Assembly (NCBI GenBank): GCA_023267795.1
Contig: JAHFMP010000078.1
Location: forward strand, 1 to 5,119
Source: Candidatus Woesearchaeota archaeon
GTDB lineage: Archaea > Nanobdellota > Nanobdellia > Woesearchaeales > DSVV01
Reading direction: 5' to 3'
DNA length: 5,119 nucleotides
In this document: positions 1-4,620 of the stretch, piece after piece
Position numbering within the stretch: the first letter of the stretch is position 1
Layout: each line of letters begins with the position of its first letter
Program-made: the position numbers and the translations under genes
The notes under the pieces: model-generated
Databases searched by the model: none
Seen by the model: the letters and a program-made list of their open reading frames with translations, nothing else
What the model was told of the DNA's origin: nothing

Positions 1-974
1 AAAAATTGCTGAAGTTCATTTTGTTGTGTTTCAATCTCTTCCAAAAGTTCTTCTTTGGAAATTGCAGCAGGTCGTTGAGGAACAACAAGCTGTTGTGTTT
101 TCAAATCATTATACTGTTTCTCACCATTAATAATTTTTTCCTGAAGTTGCTTTTGCTGAATCATTATTTTTTCATATCCAGCGCTGAGAGCTGTTTGTTT
201 TTGAATGAGTAATTGCATTTCTTTTTGTTTTGTTTCTGTCTCAAGCAATGCTTGTTTGAGCAAAGAAATTTTTTGCTGTGTTTCATGAAGCAATGGAAGA
301 ATGTACTGCTTCTCTGCTTCTTTCTTACGCATCTGTTCTTCTAAATGCTGTTGTTGCTGTTCCAATTTAGGAAGTATGATTATTGTTTCCGCGAGTATAC
401 GCTTTCTCAGGCGAAGCTCTTTTGCTGTGAGTTGTGCATTTTCCTTTATTTTTTTGTATTTGTCAATGTTGAACACTTTCCTGAGGGTGTTAAGTCTTGC
501 CTCTTTGTCATCATACAAAATCTTTCGCATGTGTTCCTGAGGTGTAAAAACAGTATACCTATACAAGAGATCTTTTGCCACTGCCTGCGTATCATTTGGA
601 TATCCAAGGAGTGCAATAATTTTTGCACGAAGTTCAACAGGTGTTGCATCAAAGCGAACAGAATTGATAATAATAAAACCTGCTTCCTGCTTCACAGCAG
701 AAGAAGTTCTTCTGAGAATTCTGGAAACTTTTACTTCTTTTCCCTGAATTTCAAAAGCAAGTTCAATGCAGCCAGCGTGGGAGCCATTTCTAAGAAGAGA
801 AGCAGATTCCAGTTCTCCGCGCTTTGTACCAAAAAGAGCATATTCTATTGCCAAAAGAATAGTTGATTTTCCTGCTCCAATATCTCCTGCCAAAAGCACT
901 GAACCTTCTGGAAATGTGATTGTCTCTTCTACATAGGATCGAATGTTCTGGAGTTTCAATGCTTTAATTCGCAT
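1..974 (-). CDS. rad50: DNA double-strand break repair ATPase Rad50, N-terminal part (partial, runs off left edge)
   Basis: The frame is open from an ATG at 974-972 to the window edge, giving 324 residues of a protein that is normally about 800-900. The start MRIKALKLQNIRSY and the Walker A motif GDIGAGKST (residues 30-38), followed by ILLAIEYALFG, are characteristic of archaeal Rad50. The Q-loop is visible as FTPQE with Gln146. From about residue 155 the sequence turns into Gln/Glu/Lys/Leu-rich heptad-like helix, the ascending arm of the coiled coil; the zinc hook, descending arm, signature motif and Walker B lie outside the window. Rad50 pairs with Mre11 nuclease as an ATP-driven clamp that processes DNA ends. 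Its usual partner mre11 is not seen here. The gene begins 40 bases after the rpl15e stop and has its own TATA-like box. Other SMC-like ATPases are possible, but the N-terminal block fits Rad50 best. Confidence 0.92.
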   Translation of the reverse strand, partial: MRIKALKLQNIRSYVEETITFPEGSVLLAGDIGAGKSTILLAIEYALFGTKRGELESASLLRNGSHAGCIELAFEIQGKEVKVSRILRRTSSAVKQEAGFIIINSVRFDATPVELRAKIIALLGYPNDTQAVAKDLLYRYTVFTPQEHMRKILYDDKEARLNTLRKVFNIDKYKKIKENAQLTAKELRLRKRILAETIIILPKLEQQQQHLEEQMRKKEAEKQYILPLLHETQQKISLLKQALLETETKQKEMQLLIQKQTALSAGYEKIMIQQKQLQEKIINGEKQYNDLKTQQLVVPQRPAAISKEELLEEIETQQNELQQF

Positions 975-981
975 AAAAAAA
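975..981 (-). terminator. T7 tract, candidate rpl15e terminator
   Basis: Seven consecutive T on the minus strand lie 33 bases beyond the rpl15e stop and directly before the rad50 ATG. Archaeal RNA polymerase can terminate at oligo-T tracts without a hairpin. If rad50 is transcribed leaderless, the tract lies upstream of its start site and would stop only rpl15e transcripts. Function is inferred from position and composition. Confidence 0.5.
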
Positions 982-996
982 GTAAAGCACAGCTTG

Positions 997-1003
997 TTTA
1001 AAT
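997..1003 (-). promoter_or_regulatory. TATA-like box of rad50
   Basis: The minus-strand sequence ATTTAAA is centred about 26 bases before the A of the rad50 ATG. That is the usual archaeal TATA-to-transcription-start distance, so the transcript would begin at or within a base or two of the start codon. No Shine-Dalgarno sequence lies between. Confidence 0.5.
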
Positions 1004-1014
1004 GAATTGTTTTC

Positions 1015-1608
1015 TCAGAACCCAAATTTGCTATGTTTTCTGTTTGCAGCTTTTGCTTTACTCGGGCGCGCTTTTTCAGCACCAAGTCCTTTATTACGCA
1101 AGCCGCGTGCTTTTTTCCCTGCAGATGTTAATCCCCTGAATACTCTTCGTCTGTTTGCCGGTTTTGCCATCCACTTGAGTTGTGGATCAGCAAGAATTGC
1201 TGGATGTGCTTTGTCAACAATAATTATTTCGTACCAGTAATATTTTCCATCTTTTGCAACCCAGTAACTATTTAGAATTTCACAATTAGGATATGCTCGT
1301 GCCACACGCTGTTCACATATCCACTGATAATTTTGTTCGAGATTCATGCGAACTCCAAATTTTCGTGGCACTCTGCCGCCCTGAATTCTTTCTCTTGTAT
1401 GGCCGCCTCTGTCAATGCGTTGCCTCACTATAAAAATTCCTTGTTTTGCTCTGTAGCCAAGTGCTCGTGCTCTATCGAGGCGTGTTGGCTTTTCGATTCT
1501 CACTGTTGGAGATTCTCTCCTCCATTGTACAAGCCGTTCATACCACAGATCACCAAGACCATCTTTTGGTTTGTGCCATGTTTTTTTGATGTATTTGTAC
1601 ATTCCCAT
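1015..1608 (-). CDS. rpl15e: 50S ribosomal protein L15e
   Basis: A 197-residue, very basic protein of the archaeal/eukaryotic L15e family, close to the usual archaeal length of about 190-195. Family hallmarks are the N-terminus MGMYKYIKKTW, the block KPTRLDRARALGYRAKQG (residues 40-57), the central segment containing LNSYWVAKDGKYYWYE, and the C-terminal RVFRGLTSAGKKARGLR. After this comes a Lys/Arg/Ala-rich tail ending KFGF, which would be an rRNA-contacting extension. L15e is a large-subunit protein bound to 23S rRNA and has no bacterial counterpart, so it fixes the domain of life. The ATG at 1608-1606 gives MGMY, which matches relatives; Met3 is the only close alternative. The gene has its own TATA box, is divergent from the isomerase gene and is followed 40 bases later by rad50. 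Confidence 0.97.
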   Translation of the reverse strand: MGMYKYIKKTWHKPKDGLGDLWYERLVQWRRESPTVRIEKPTRLDRARALGYRAKQGIFIVRQRIDRGGHTRERIQGGRVPRKFGVRMNLEQNYQWICEQRVARAYPNCEILNSYWVAKDGKYYWYEIIIVDKAHPAILADPQLKWMAKPANRRRVFRGLTSAGKKARGLRNKGLGAEKARPSKAKAANRKHSKFGF

Positions 1609-1630
1609 TATGTGTTTAGAAAAGCGTCTT

Positions 1631-1640
1631 ATTTATAAAT
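1631..1640 (-). promoter_or_regulatory. TATA box of rpl15e
   Basis: The palindrome ATTTATAAAT is centred about 27 bases before the rpl15e ATG, which predicts a leaderless or nearly leaderless mRNA. Being symmetric, it could in principle also bind TBP for the opposite strand, but the isomerase gene has a better-spaced box of its own. There is no ribosome binding site in the 22 bases between box and start. Confidence 0.7.
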
Positions 1641-1657
1641 ATTTGTAATAATAAAAC

Positions 1658-1664
1658 ATATAAA
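1658..1664 (+). promoter_or_regulatory. TATA box of the SIS isomerase gene
   Basis: ATATAAA is centred 26 bases before the ATG at 1687, preceded by an A-rich stretch (AAAAC) where a BRE would lie. It forms the plus-strand half of a compact divergent promoter region only 78 bases long. The spacing predicts a leaderless transcript starting at the ATG. Confidence 0.65.
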
Positions 1665-1686
1665 TTCAGTACTTTTTGCCATCTTG

Positions 1687-2673
1687 ATGTCCTTCCCAGA
1701 TATTCATCATATCTTTCTCAATACACCAAACTATATTCAAGAAGGTCAAAAATTAGCAGATAAAAAGATCATTCCAGAAGCGGCAAATTTGCAGCACATC
1801 ACTTTTGTAGGCATGGGCGGCTCATTACATGCTCCATTTCTTCTCAAAACATATCTGGAAAATATTGGATGCAAAAAACAGATCAACATTGTACGCGACT
1901 ATACACTTCCAAGTTCTATTTCAAAAAAAGGATTTTTATTTGTTATTTCCTACAGCGGCAATACTGCAGAAACATTGGAAGCATATCGACAAGCATATAG
2001 AGAAGGCTACAAAATTCTTGTTATAACATCAGGTGGAAAGCTCAAAGAATATGCAAAGAAAAACAGCACACCACTTATTCTTTTGCCAAAAGATTATCAG
2101 CCGCGGCATTCTGTTTATCATATGTTTGGGGTGATTCTTCAACTGCTGCATAATTCAGGAATAATAGAAAAGCATCAGGAGATCATTGCAGAAGCAATTC
2201 GAATTCTTCATAAACCGATTTTCGAGAAAATTGGAAAAGAACTTGCAGAAAAACTTGACGGCAAAATACCAATTATTTATACCACCTCAAAGTTAGGGTC
2301 TGTCAGCCAACGGTGGAAAATATGTTTTAATGAAAATGCAAAGATCCATGCATTTTCCAACATGATTCCAGAGCTTGACCACAACGAAATTAATGGGTAT
2401 GTAACAAAACAAGGAAATTTTCATATTCTTTTTTTAGTAGATGAAGAAGAAGCAACGTGGCATCTCCAGCGTGTTTCTGCAACAAAGCAGATTGTAAAAG
2501 AATATGGATATCCTACAACAGAAGTAATGATCAAGGGTCATTCTTATCTTGCTCGTTTGTTAAGCGCAGTTTGTATTGGTGACTGGGCGAGTTATTATTA
2601 TGCCCAGAAACTTGGCGTTGATCCAGCAAAAGTAGAGGTCATTGAAAAGCTCAAGAAAATGTTGAAAGAGTAA
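1687..2673 (+). CDS. Bifunctional phosphoglucose/phosphomannose isomerase (SIS-domain, archaeal type)
   Basis: A 328-residue SIS-fold protein expected to interconvert glucose-6-phosphate and fructose-6-phosphate, and probably mannose-6-phosphate, in the cytoplasm. Motifs in order: phosphate-binding GMGGS (42-46), SYSGNTAETL (88-97), PRHS with Arg140, FNENAK with Glu216, PELDHNE with His232, and the C-terminal GVDPAKVEVIEKLKK. From memory of the Pyrobaculum aerophilum enzyme (Arg135, Glu203, His219), the catalytic Arg, Glu and His are all present, and the Glu-His spacing of 16 is the same. The first SIS motif reads GMGGSLHAP rather than the more common GMGGSAIGGD. I cannot place the equivalent of its Thr291 without an alignment, so mannose activity is less certain. 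A TTG at 1684 precedes the ATG; ATG 1687 is preferred because it lies 26 bases from the TATA box. The next gene, a sugar kinase, starts 37 bases downstream. Confidence 0.88.
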   Translation: MSFPDIHHIFLNTPNYIQEGQKLADKKIIPEAANLQHITFVGMGGSLHAPFLLKTYLENIGCKKQINIVRDYTLPSSISKKGFLFVISYSGNTAETLEAYRQAYREGYKILVITSGGKLKEYAKKNSTPLILLPKDYQPRHSVYHMFGVILQLLHNSGIIEKHQEIIAEAIRILHKPIFEKIGKELAEKLDGKIPIIYTTSKLGSVSQRWKICFNENAKIHAFSNMIPELDHNEINGYVTKQGNFHILFLVDEEEATWHLQRVSATKQIVKEYGYPTTEVMIKGHSYLARLLSAVCIGDWASYYYAQKLGVDPAKVEVIEKLKKMLKE

Positions 2674-2681
2674 TCACAAAA

Positions 2682-2692
2682 CATAAATATAT
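2682..2692 (+). promoter_or_regulatory. TATA-like box of the ROK kinase gene
   Basis: The AT-only stretch ATAAATATAT (2683-2692), preceded by C, lies just after the isomerase stop. Its centre is roughly 24-25 bases before the ATG at 2711 but only about 18 before the ATG at 2705. No oligo-T tract separates the two genes, so readthrough from the isomerase gene is also possible. Confidence 0.5.
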
Positions 2693-2710
2693 CAATTTCA
2701 AATAATGTTC

Positions 2711-3577
2711 ATGATCATCGGCATTGACATTGGCGGCACATCCATTAAAGCAGGAGTTGTAGAAAAAGATGGAATTGTTCTGAAACTGGAACGATGTAAA
2801 ACACCAAAAACAAAAGATGACATTGTTCACGCAGTTATTACAATAACACAAACACTTTTGCAAGAGTATGGAAAAGAGATACATGGCATTGGCATAGGAT
2901 GTCCTGGCCCATTAGATTGTAAAAATGGGATTGTTCTCAACACCCCAAATATTCCAAAAAACACTGATCTTAAAACACCGCTGCAAAATATGTTTGATCT
3001 TCCATTGTTTTTCAACAATGACGCAAATTGTTTTACACTTGCAGAAGCAGTATTTGGAGAGGGAAGAGACCGCAGTGTTGTTATGGGAATCACACTTGGC
3101 ACTGGCTTTGGTGCAGGGCTTGTCATAAATGAAATTATTTACAGCGGAAGAGGCAATGCATTGGAAATAGGGCACACTATTATTCATAAAGAAGAGCATG
3201 AGCAGCTTCCAAATTTGACGAAAGGTTGTGTAGAACAGTATGTCAGCACTGCAGGAGTTCTTGCAGCAGCAAAGAAGTATGATTTAGAAATTAAGGACCC
3301 TATTGATGTGTTTCAGCTTGCAGAAGTAAAGAATGACAAAGCTCTTGCTGTGTGGAAAGAATTTGGTTGGAATTTAGGAATTGCAGTGACAAATGGTATG
3401 CTTGCATTTGATCCGGATATTATTGTGATAGGTGGTGCGATGAATCAGGCATGGCTATATTTTGAAGAAACAATGCACAGTGCAATAGAGCAGCACTGTA
3501 TTTCAACAGCATGTCCCATTGTTCGCGCGACTGTCAAAGAAGCAGGAATAGTTGGAGCGAGTTTGTTGTTAAGGTAA
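2711..3577 (+). CDS. ROK-family sugar kinase (probable glucokinase)
   Basis: A 288-residue ROK-family kinase, slightly short for a family of about 300-320. With the first residue at 2711, the phosphate-1 loop is DIGGT (6-10). GIGIGCPGPLD (59-69) follows, then the catalytic region NNDANC with Asp104 as probable base, AEAVFGEG (111-118), the adenosine/phosphate motif LGTGFGAG (129-136) and EIGH with sugar-contacting Glu152 and His155. A late nucleotide-binding segment DIIVIGGA is also present. Expected reaction: ATP-dependent phosphorylation of glucose or a related hexose such as N-acetylglucosamine or mannose; the family motif does not fix the sugar. Next to the phosphoglucose isomerase, glucose is the most economical guess. 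The zinc motif CxCGxxGCxE is mostly lost: only GCVE (Cys173, Glu175) remains. An in-frame ATG at 2705 would add two residues; 2711 is chosen for TATA spacing and the typical MIIGIDIGG start. Confidence 0.9.
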   Translation: MIIGIDIGGTSIKAGVVEKDGIVLKLERCKTPKTKDDIVHAVITITQTLLQEYGKEIHGIGIGCPGPLDCKNGIVLNTPNIPKNTDLKTPLQNMFDLPLFFNNDANCFTLAEAVFGEGRDRSVVMGITLGTGFGAGLVINEIIYSGRGNALEIGHTIIHKEEHEQLPNLTKGCVEQYVSTAGVLAAAKKYDLEIKDPIDVFQLAEVKNDKALAVWKEFGWNLGIAVTNGMLAFDPDIIVIGGAMNQAWLYFEETMHSAIEQHCISTACPIVRATVKEAGIVGASLLLR

Positions 3578-3583
3578 ATACAT

Positions 3584-3589
3584 AAAAAA
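3584..3589 (-). terminator. T6 tract ending the tRNA transcript
   Basis: On the minus strand the tRNA discriminator base is followed by C and then six T. This is an oligo-T signal of the kind that ends archaeal tRNA transcripts. It also lies 6 bases beyond the convergent kinase stop codon, in a gap of only 13 bases between the two genes. Confidence 0.5.
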
Positions 3590-3590
3590 G

Positions 3591-3665
3591 TGGCGGTGCC
3601 GAGGTTTGAACTCGGGACATCCACGTTATGAGCGTGGCACTCTAACCAGGCTGAGTTACACCGCC
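3591..3665 (-). tRNA. tRNA with anticodon CAU (elongator Met, or Ile2)
   Basis: A complete 75-base cloverleaf with perfect stems. The acceptor GGCGGTG pairs with CACCGCC and the discriminator is A. The D-stem is ACTC/GAGT around a loop with the usual GG. The anticodon stem CCACG/CGTGG closes the loop CTCATAA. The variable loop has five bases, and the T-arm is CCGAG-TTCAAAC-CTCGG. No CCA is encoded, so it is added after transcription, as in many archaea. The anticodon is CAU. The anticodon stem lacks the three G-C pairs of initiator tRNAs and position 1 pairs normally, so this is not the initiator. A CAU tRNA may also be the isoleucine isoacceptor whose wobble C becomes agmatidine in archaea; sequence alone does not separate it from elongator Met. 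Confidence 0.95.
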
Positions 3666-3666
3666 A

Positions 3667-3693
3667 AAAAGTTCATCGTTAGCGTGAACTTTT
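3667..3693 (-). other. Hairpin directly upstream of the tRNA 5' end
   Basis: A perfect 9-base inverted repeat, AAAAGTTCA and TGAACTTTT, separated by nine bases, ends one base from the mature tRNA 5' end. In a pre-tRNA started from the TATA box near 3742 it would fold in the 5' leader, next to the RNase P cleavage site. Read on the plus strand, it could instead act on transcripts leaving the kinase gene. The function is unknown. Confidence 0.55.
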
Positions 3694-3694
3694 C

Positions 3695-3717
3695 TGTTGA
3701 AAACAACAAGCTTTTTT
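3695..3717 (+). terminator. Hairpin plus T6 tract, plus-strand terminator candidate
   Basis: The stem TGTTG/CAACA (3695-3699 and 3704-3708) around AAAA is followed four bases later by six T (3712-3717). It resembles an intrinsic terminator for plus-strand transcripts that read past the kinase gene and antisense to the tRNA. It is about 120 bases from the kinase stop, so it would be a second or fail-safe site. The stem is short and AT-rich. Confidence 0.35.
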
Positions 3718-3736
3718 AACCTTTTCTATTCAACAA

Positions 3737-3747
3737 CTTTTATAAAG
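3737..3747 (-). promoter_or_regulatory. Palindromic TATA box, probable tRNA promoter
   Basis: The minus strand reads CTTTATAAAAG, a strong archaeal TATA element. A start about 26 bases downstream would fall near 3716 and give the tRNA a leader of about 50 bases containing the 3667-3693 hairpin. A weaker alternative, TTAAAAAAG at 3711-3719, would give a leader near 25 bases. The element is nearly symmetric (plus strand CTTTTATAAAG), so it could also drive plus-strand transcription starting near 3768, just before the repeat region. Confidence 0.55.
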
Positions 3748-3773
3748 AAATTCTATTTCTGACAAATCATCTT

Positions 3774-3798
3774 GCCACAGTGGGACAATCTGGTACTC
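3774..3798 (+). repeat. 25-base direct repeat, copy 1
   Basis: Begins GCCACAGTGGGACAATC and is identical over 25 bases to 3855-3879; the two starts are 81 bases apart. This copy is followed by two overlapping alternative small hairpins, CAAGA/TCTTG (3801-3817) and GGAAA/TTTCC (3808-3822), and by a second CCGCAAG word. The GCCACAG head is the reverse complement of the CTGTGGC at the head of each downstream 126-base unit. Confidence 0.9.
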
Positions 3799-3834
3799 CG
3801 CAAGACTGGAAATCTTGTTTCCGCAAGGACACGA

Positions 3835-3934
3835 GAAAAATTTTCCATTATAATGCCACAGTGGGACAATCTGGTACTCGCTTCGCTCAGTGGAATCCGG
3901 GCTGTGGCGTTTTCATTTTACTGGAAAATTTTTC
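3835..3934. repeat. 100-base interrupted inverted repeat
   Basis: Outer arms GAAAAATTTTCCA (3835-3847) and TGGAAAATTTTTC (3922-3934) are exact reverse complements. Inner arms AATGCCACAG (3852-3861) and CTGTGGCGTT (3902-3911) pair over ten bases with one G-T wobble. The centre holds a second copy of the 25-base repeat and an imperfect ACTC-GCTTCGC-TCAGT hairpin. It could form a long interrupted stem in RNA or a cruciform in DNA. The right half is the head of the first 126-base unit, so the left half is in effect an inverted partial copy of that head. Confidence 0.8.
3855..3879 (+). repeat. 25-base direct repeat, copy 2
   Basis: Identical to 3774-3798. The copies diverge immediately after the shared CTGGTACTC: copy 1 continues CGCAAG and copy 2 GCTTCGCTCAG. 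This copy lies between the two arms of the 100-base inverted repeat. Confidence 0.9.
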
Positions 3935-4170
3935 TGTGCACGGATGCTTCGCATCCTTTGTTTCCCGGTTCAAACTCAGAACTTGTTCTGAACCAGATGA
4001 AATTACAAGATTTCATCGCTGTCCGGGCTGTGGCGTTTTCATTTTACAGGAAAATTTTTCTGTGCACGGATGCTTCGCATCCTTTGTTTCCCGGTTCAAA
4101 CTCAGAACTTGTTCTGAACCAGATGAAATTACAAGATTTCATCGCTGTCCGGGCTGTGGCGCTTTCATTT
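3897..4170. repeat. Tandem 126-base repeat: two full copies plus a 22-base fragment
   Basis: Copy 1 is 3897-4022, copy 2 is 4023-4148, and a fragment of the next unit head is 4149-4170. The two full copies differ at a single base (T at 3922, A at 4048); the fragment differs from the head once (C at 4162 instead of T). Each unit begins CCGGGCTGTGGCG. By count it is about 43 percent G+C, which looks higher than the flanking genes. Near-identity suggests a recent duplication, possibly by recombination between the 22-base heads. The period is a multiple of three, so two plus-strand frames stay open across the array, but with no credible start or promoter-to-start arrangement and no recognisable protein. 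The fragment overlaps the last codon and stop of the minus-strand gene at 4165-4596. Confidence 0.95.
3942..4017. other. Three-hairpin cluster in repeat copy 1 (same at 4068-4143 in copy 2)
   Basis: Three perfect hairpins follow one another. GGATGC-TTC-GCATCC lies at 3942-3956. TCAGAAC-TT-GTTCTGA lies at 3976-3991, with outer GGTT/AACC at 3967-3970 and 3991-3994 as an alternative extension. GATGAAAT-TACAAG-ATTTCATC lies at 3996-4017. CCCGG at 3964-3968 can pair with CCGGG at 4023-4027, which would close hairpins two and three into a three-way junction. So many exact short stems in 76 bases is well above chance and implies selection for, or an origin in, a structured element. Whether it is transcribed is not shown. 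Confidence 0.8.
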
Positions 4171-4596
4171 CCACTCTTCAACCATGCTAAACATGCTCTT
4201 TAATCCTGTTTCTAAACTTGCAGCATCACTGATACGATTATGAAGCCATGGATTGATGACCCACTTGATATCTGTCATTGATTTCGGATTGACAAAGTAA
4301 AACAAAAGTCGCTGATGAGAAGCAAACTCTTTCCAATGTTGAATAATAAGTTTCAAATTCTCCTGCGTGTTATAACAAACAACGTTGACGGAATAATGAG
4401 AATCAGCATCACTTTTTTTGCAAACATCTTCTACTGTCTTAAAATCAAAAGTTTTTTCAAACACAAGATAATCCTGTTTTTTGTCTGCTTTCAAACTAAC
4501 ATGAACAATACTATTCTTTTCTTCGAGAGAAATAATCTGCTGCTTCATCATATCTTTATGTTTGACAAAGGTGATTGTCCATTCAGCAAGGCTCAT
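4165..4596 (-). CDS. Hypothetical protein, 143 residues, unrecognised
   Basis: I do not recognise this family. It is a soluble-looking protein of mixed strand and helix character with no signal peptide or membrane segment. It opens with likely strands (WTITFVKH, IVHVSLK, DYLVFEK). An amphipathic helix around 78-94 (QENLKLIIQHWKEFASH) is followed by the strand RLLFYFVNP. A C-terminal block (101-142) has features that look conserved in style: FVNP, Trp112, NPWLHN, ISD, SLETGLKSMF. The ATG at 4596-4594 is chosen because a TATA-like box lies about 28 bases before it; Met16 and Met17 are internal alternatives. It follows gpmI on the same strand after 43 bases. Codon choice and A+T richness resemble the neighbours. 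Its final Lys codon and TGA lie within the 22-base repeat fragment. Coding is supported by an uninterrupted frame and promoter placement, not by homology. Confidence 0.75.
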   Translation of the reverse strand: MSLAEWTITFVKHKDMMKQQIISLEEKNSIVHVSLKADKKQDYLVFEKTFDFKTVEDVCKKSDADSHYSVNVVCYNTQENLKLIIQHWKEFASHQRLLFYFVNPKSMTDIKWVINPWLHNRISDAASLETGLKSMFSMVEEWK

Positions 4597-4597
4597 G

Positions 4598-4603
4598 AAA
4601 AAA
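4598..4603 (-). terminator. T6 tract, candidate gpmI terminator
   Basis: Six T on the minus strand lie 36 bases beyond the gpmI stop and one base before the ATG of the next gene. The arrangement matches the T7 tract between rpl15e and rad50, so it could end gpmI transcripts without affecting a leaderless downstream mRNA. Confidence 0.45.
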
Positions 4604-4620
4604 CATAACTATTGTTTTGG

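Noticed and set aside
345..866. Plus-strand open frame of 173 codons
   Set aside because: It lies antisense to rad50, which has clear Walker A and Q-loop motifs. Its translation is rich in Cys, Phe and Ser, as expected of the complement of an A-rich coiled-coil gene.
2827..3199. Minus-strand open frames inside the kinase gene
   Set aside because: They are fully antisense to a gene with complete ROK motifs and show no domain or promoter of their own.
3591..3610. Integration (att) site at the tRNA 3' end
   Set aside because: No second copy of the tRNA 3' end and no integrase are visible; the neighbouring kinase gene is intact.
3591..3665. Initiator tRNA-Met
   Set aside because: The anticodon stem is CCACG/CGTGG and lacks the three consecutive G-C pairs typical of initiators, and the first acceptor pair is a normal G-C.
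3967..3977. B-box or T-loop-like GGTTCAAACTC in the repeat unit, suggesting a tRNA-derived element
   Set aside because: The flanking bases do not form a T-stem and no acceptor or anticodon arm surrounds it. Archaeal tRNA genes do not use internal B-box promoters.
3774..4170. CRISPR array
   Set aside because: Repeat lengths of 25 and 126 bases with no regular unique spacers and no cas genes in the window do not fit.
3772..4203. Plus-strand open frame of 143 codons across the repeats, with a repeated 42-residue block
   Set aside because: It begins with TTG, has no recognisable domain, and stays open because the DNA period is 126, a multiple of three. A second plus-strand frame (3780-4190) is open for the same reason, so openness is not evidence of coding.
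4315..4608. Plus-strand open frame of 97 codons
   Set aside because: It is antisense to the 143-residue gene, which is longer and has a correctly spaced promoter; the plus-strand translation shows no recognisable features.
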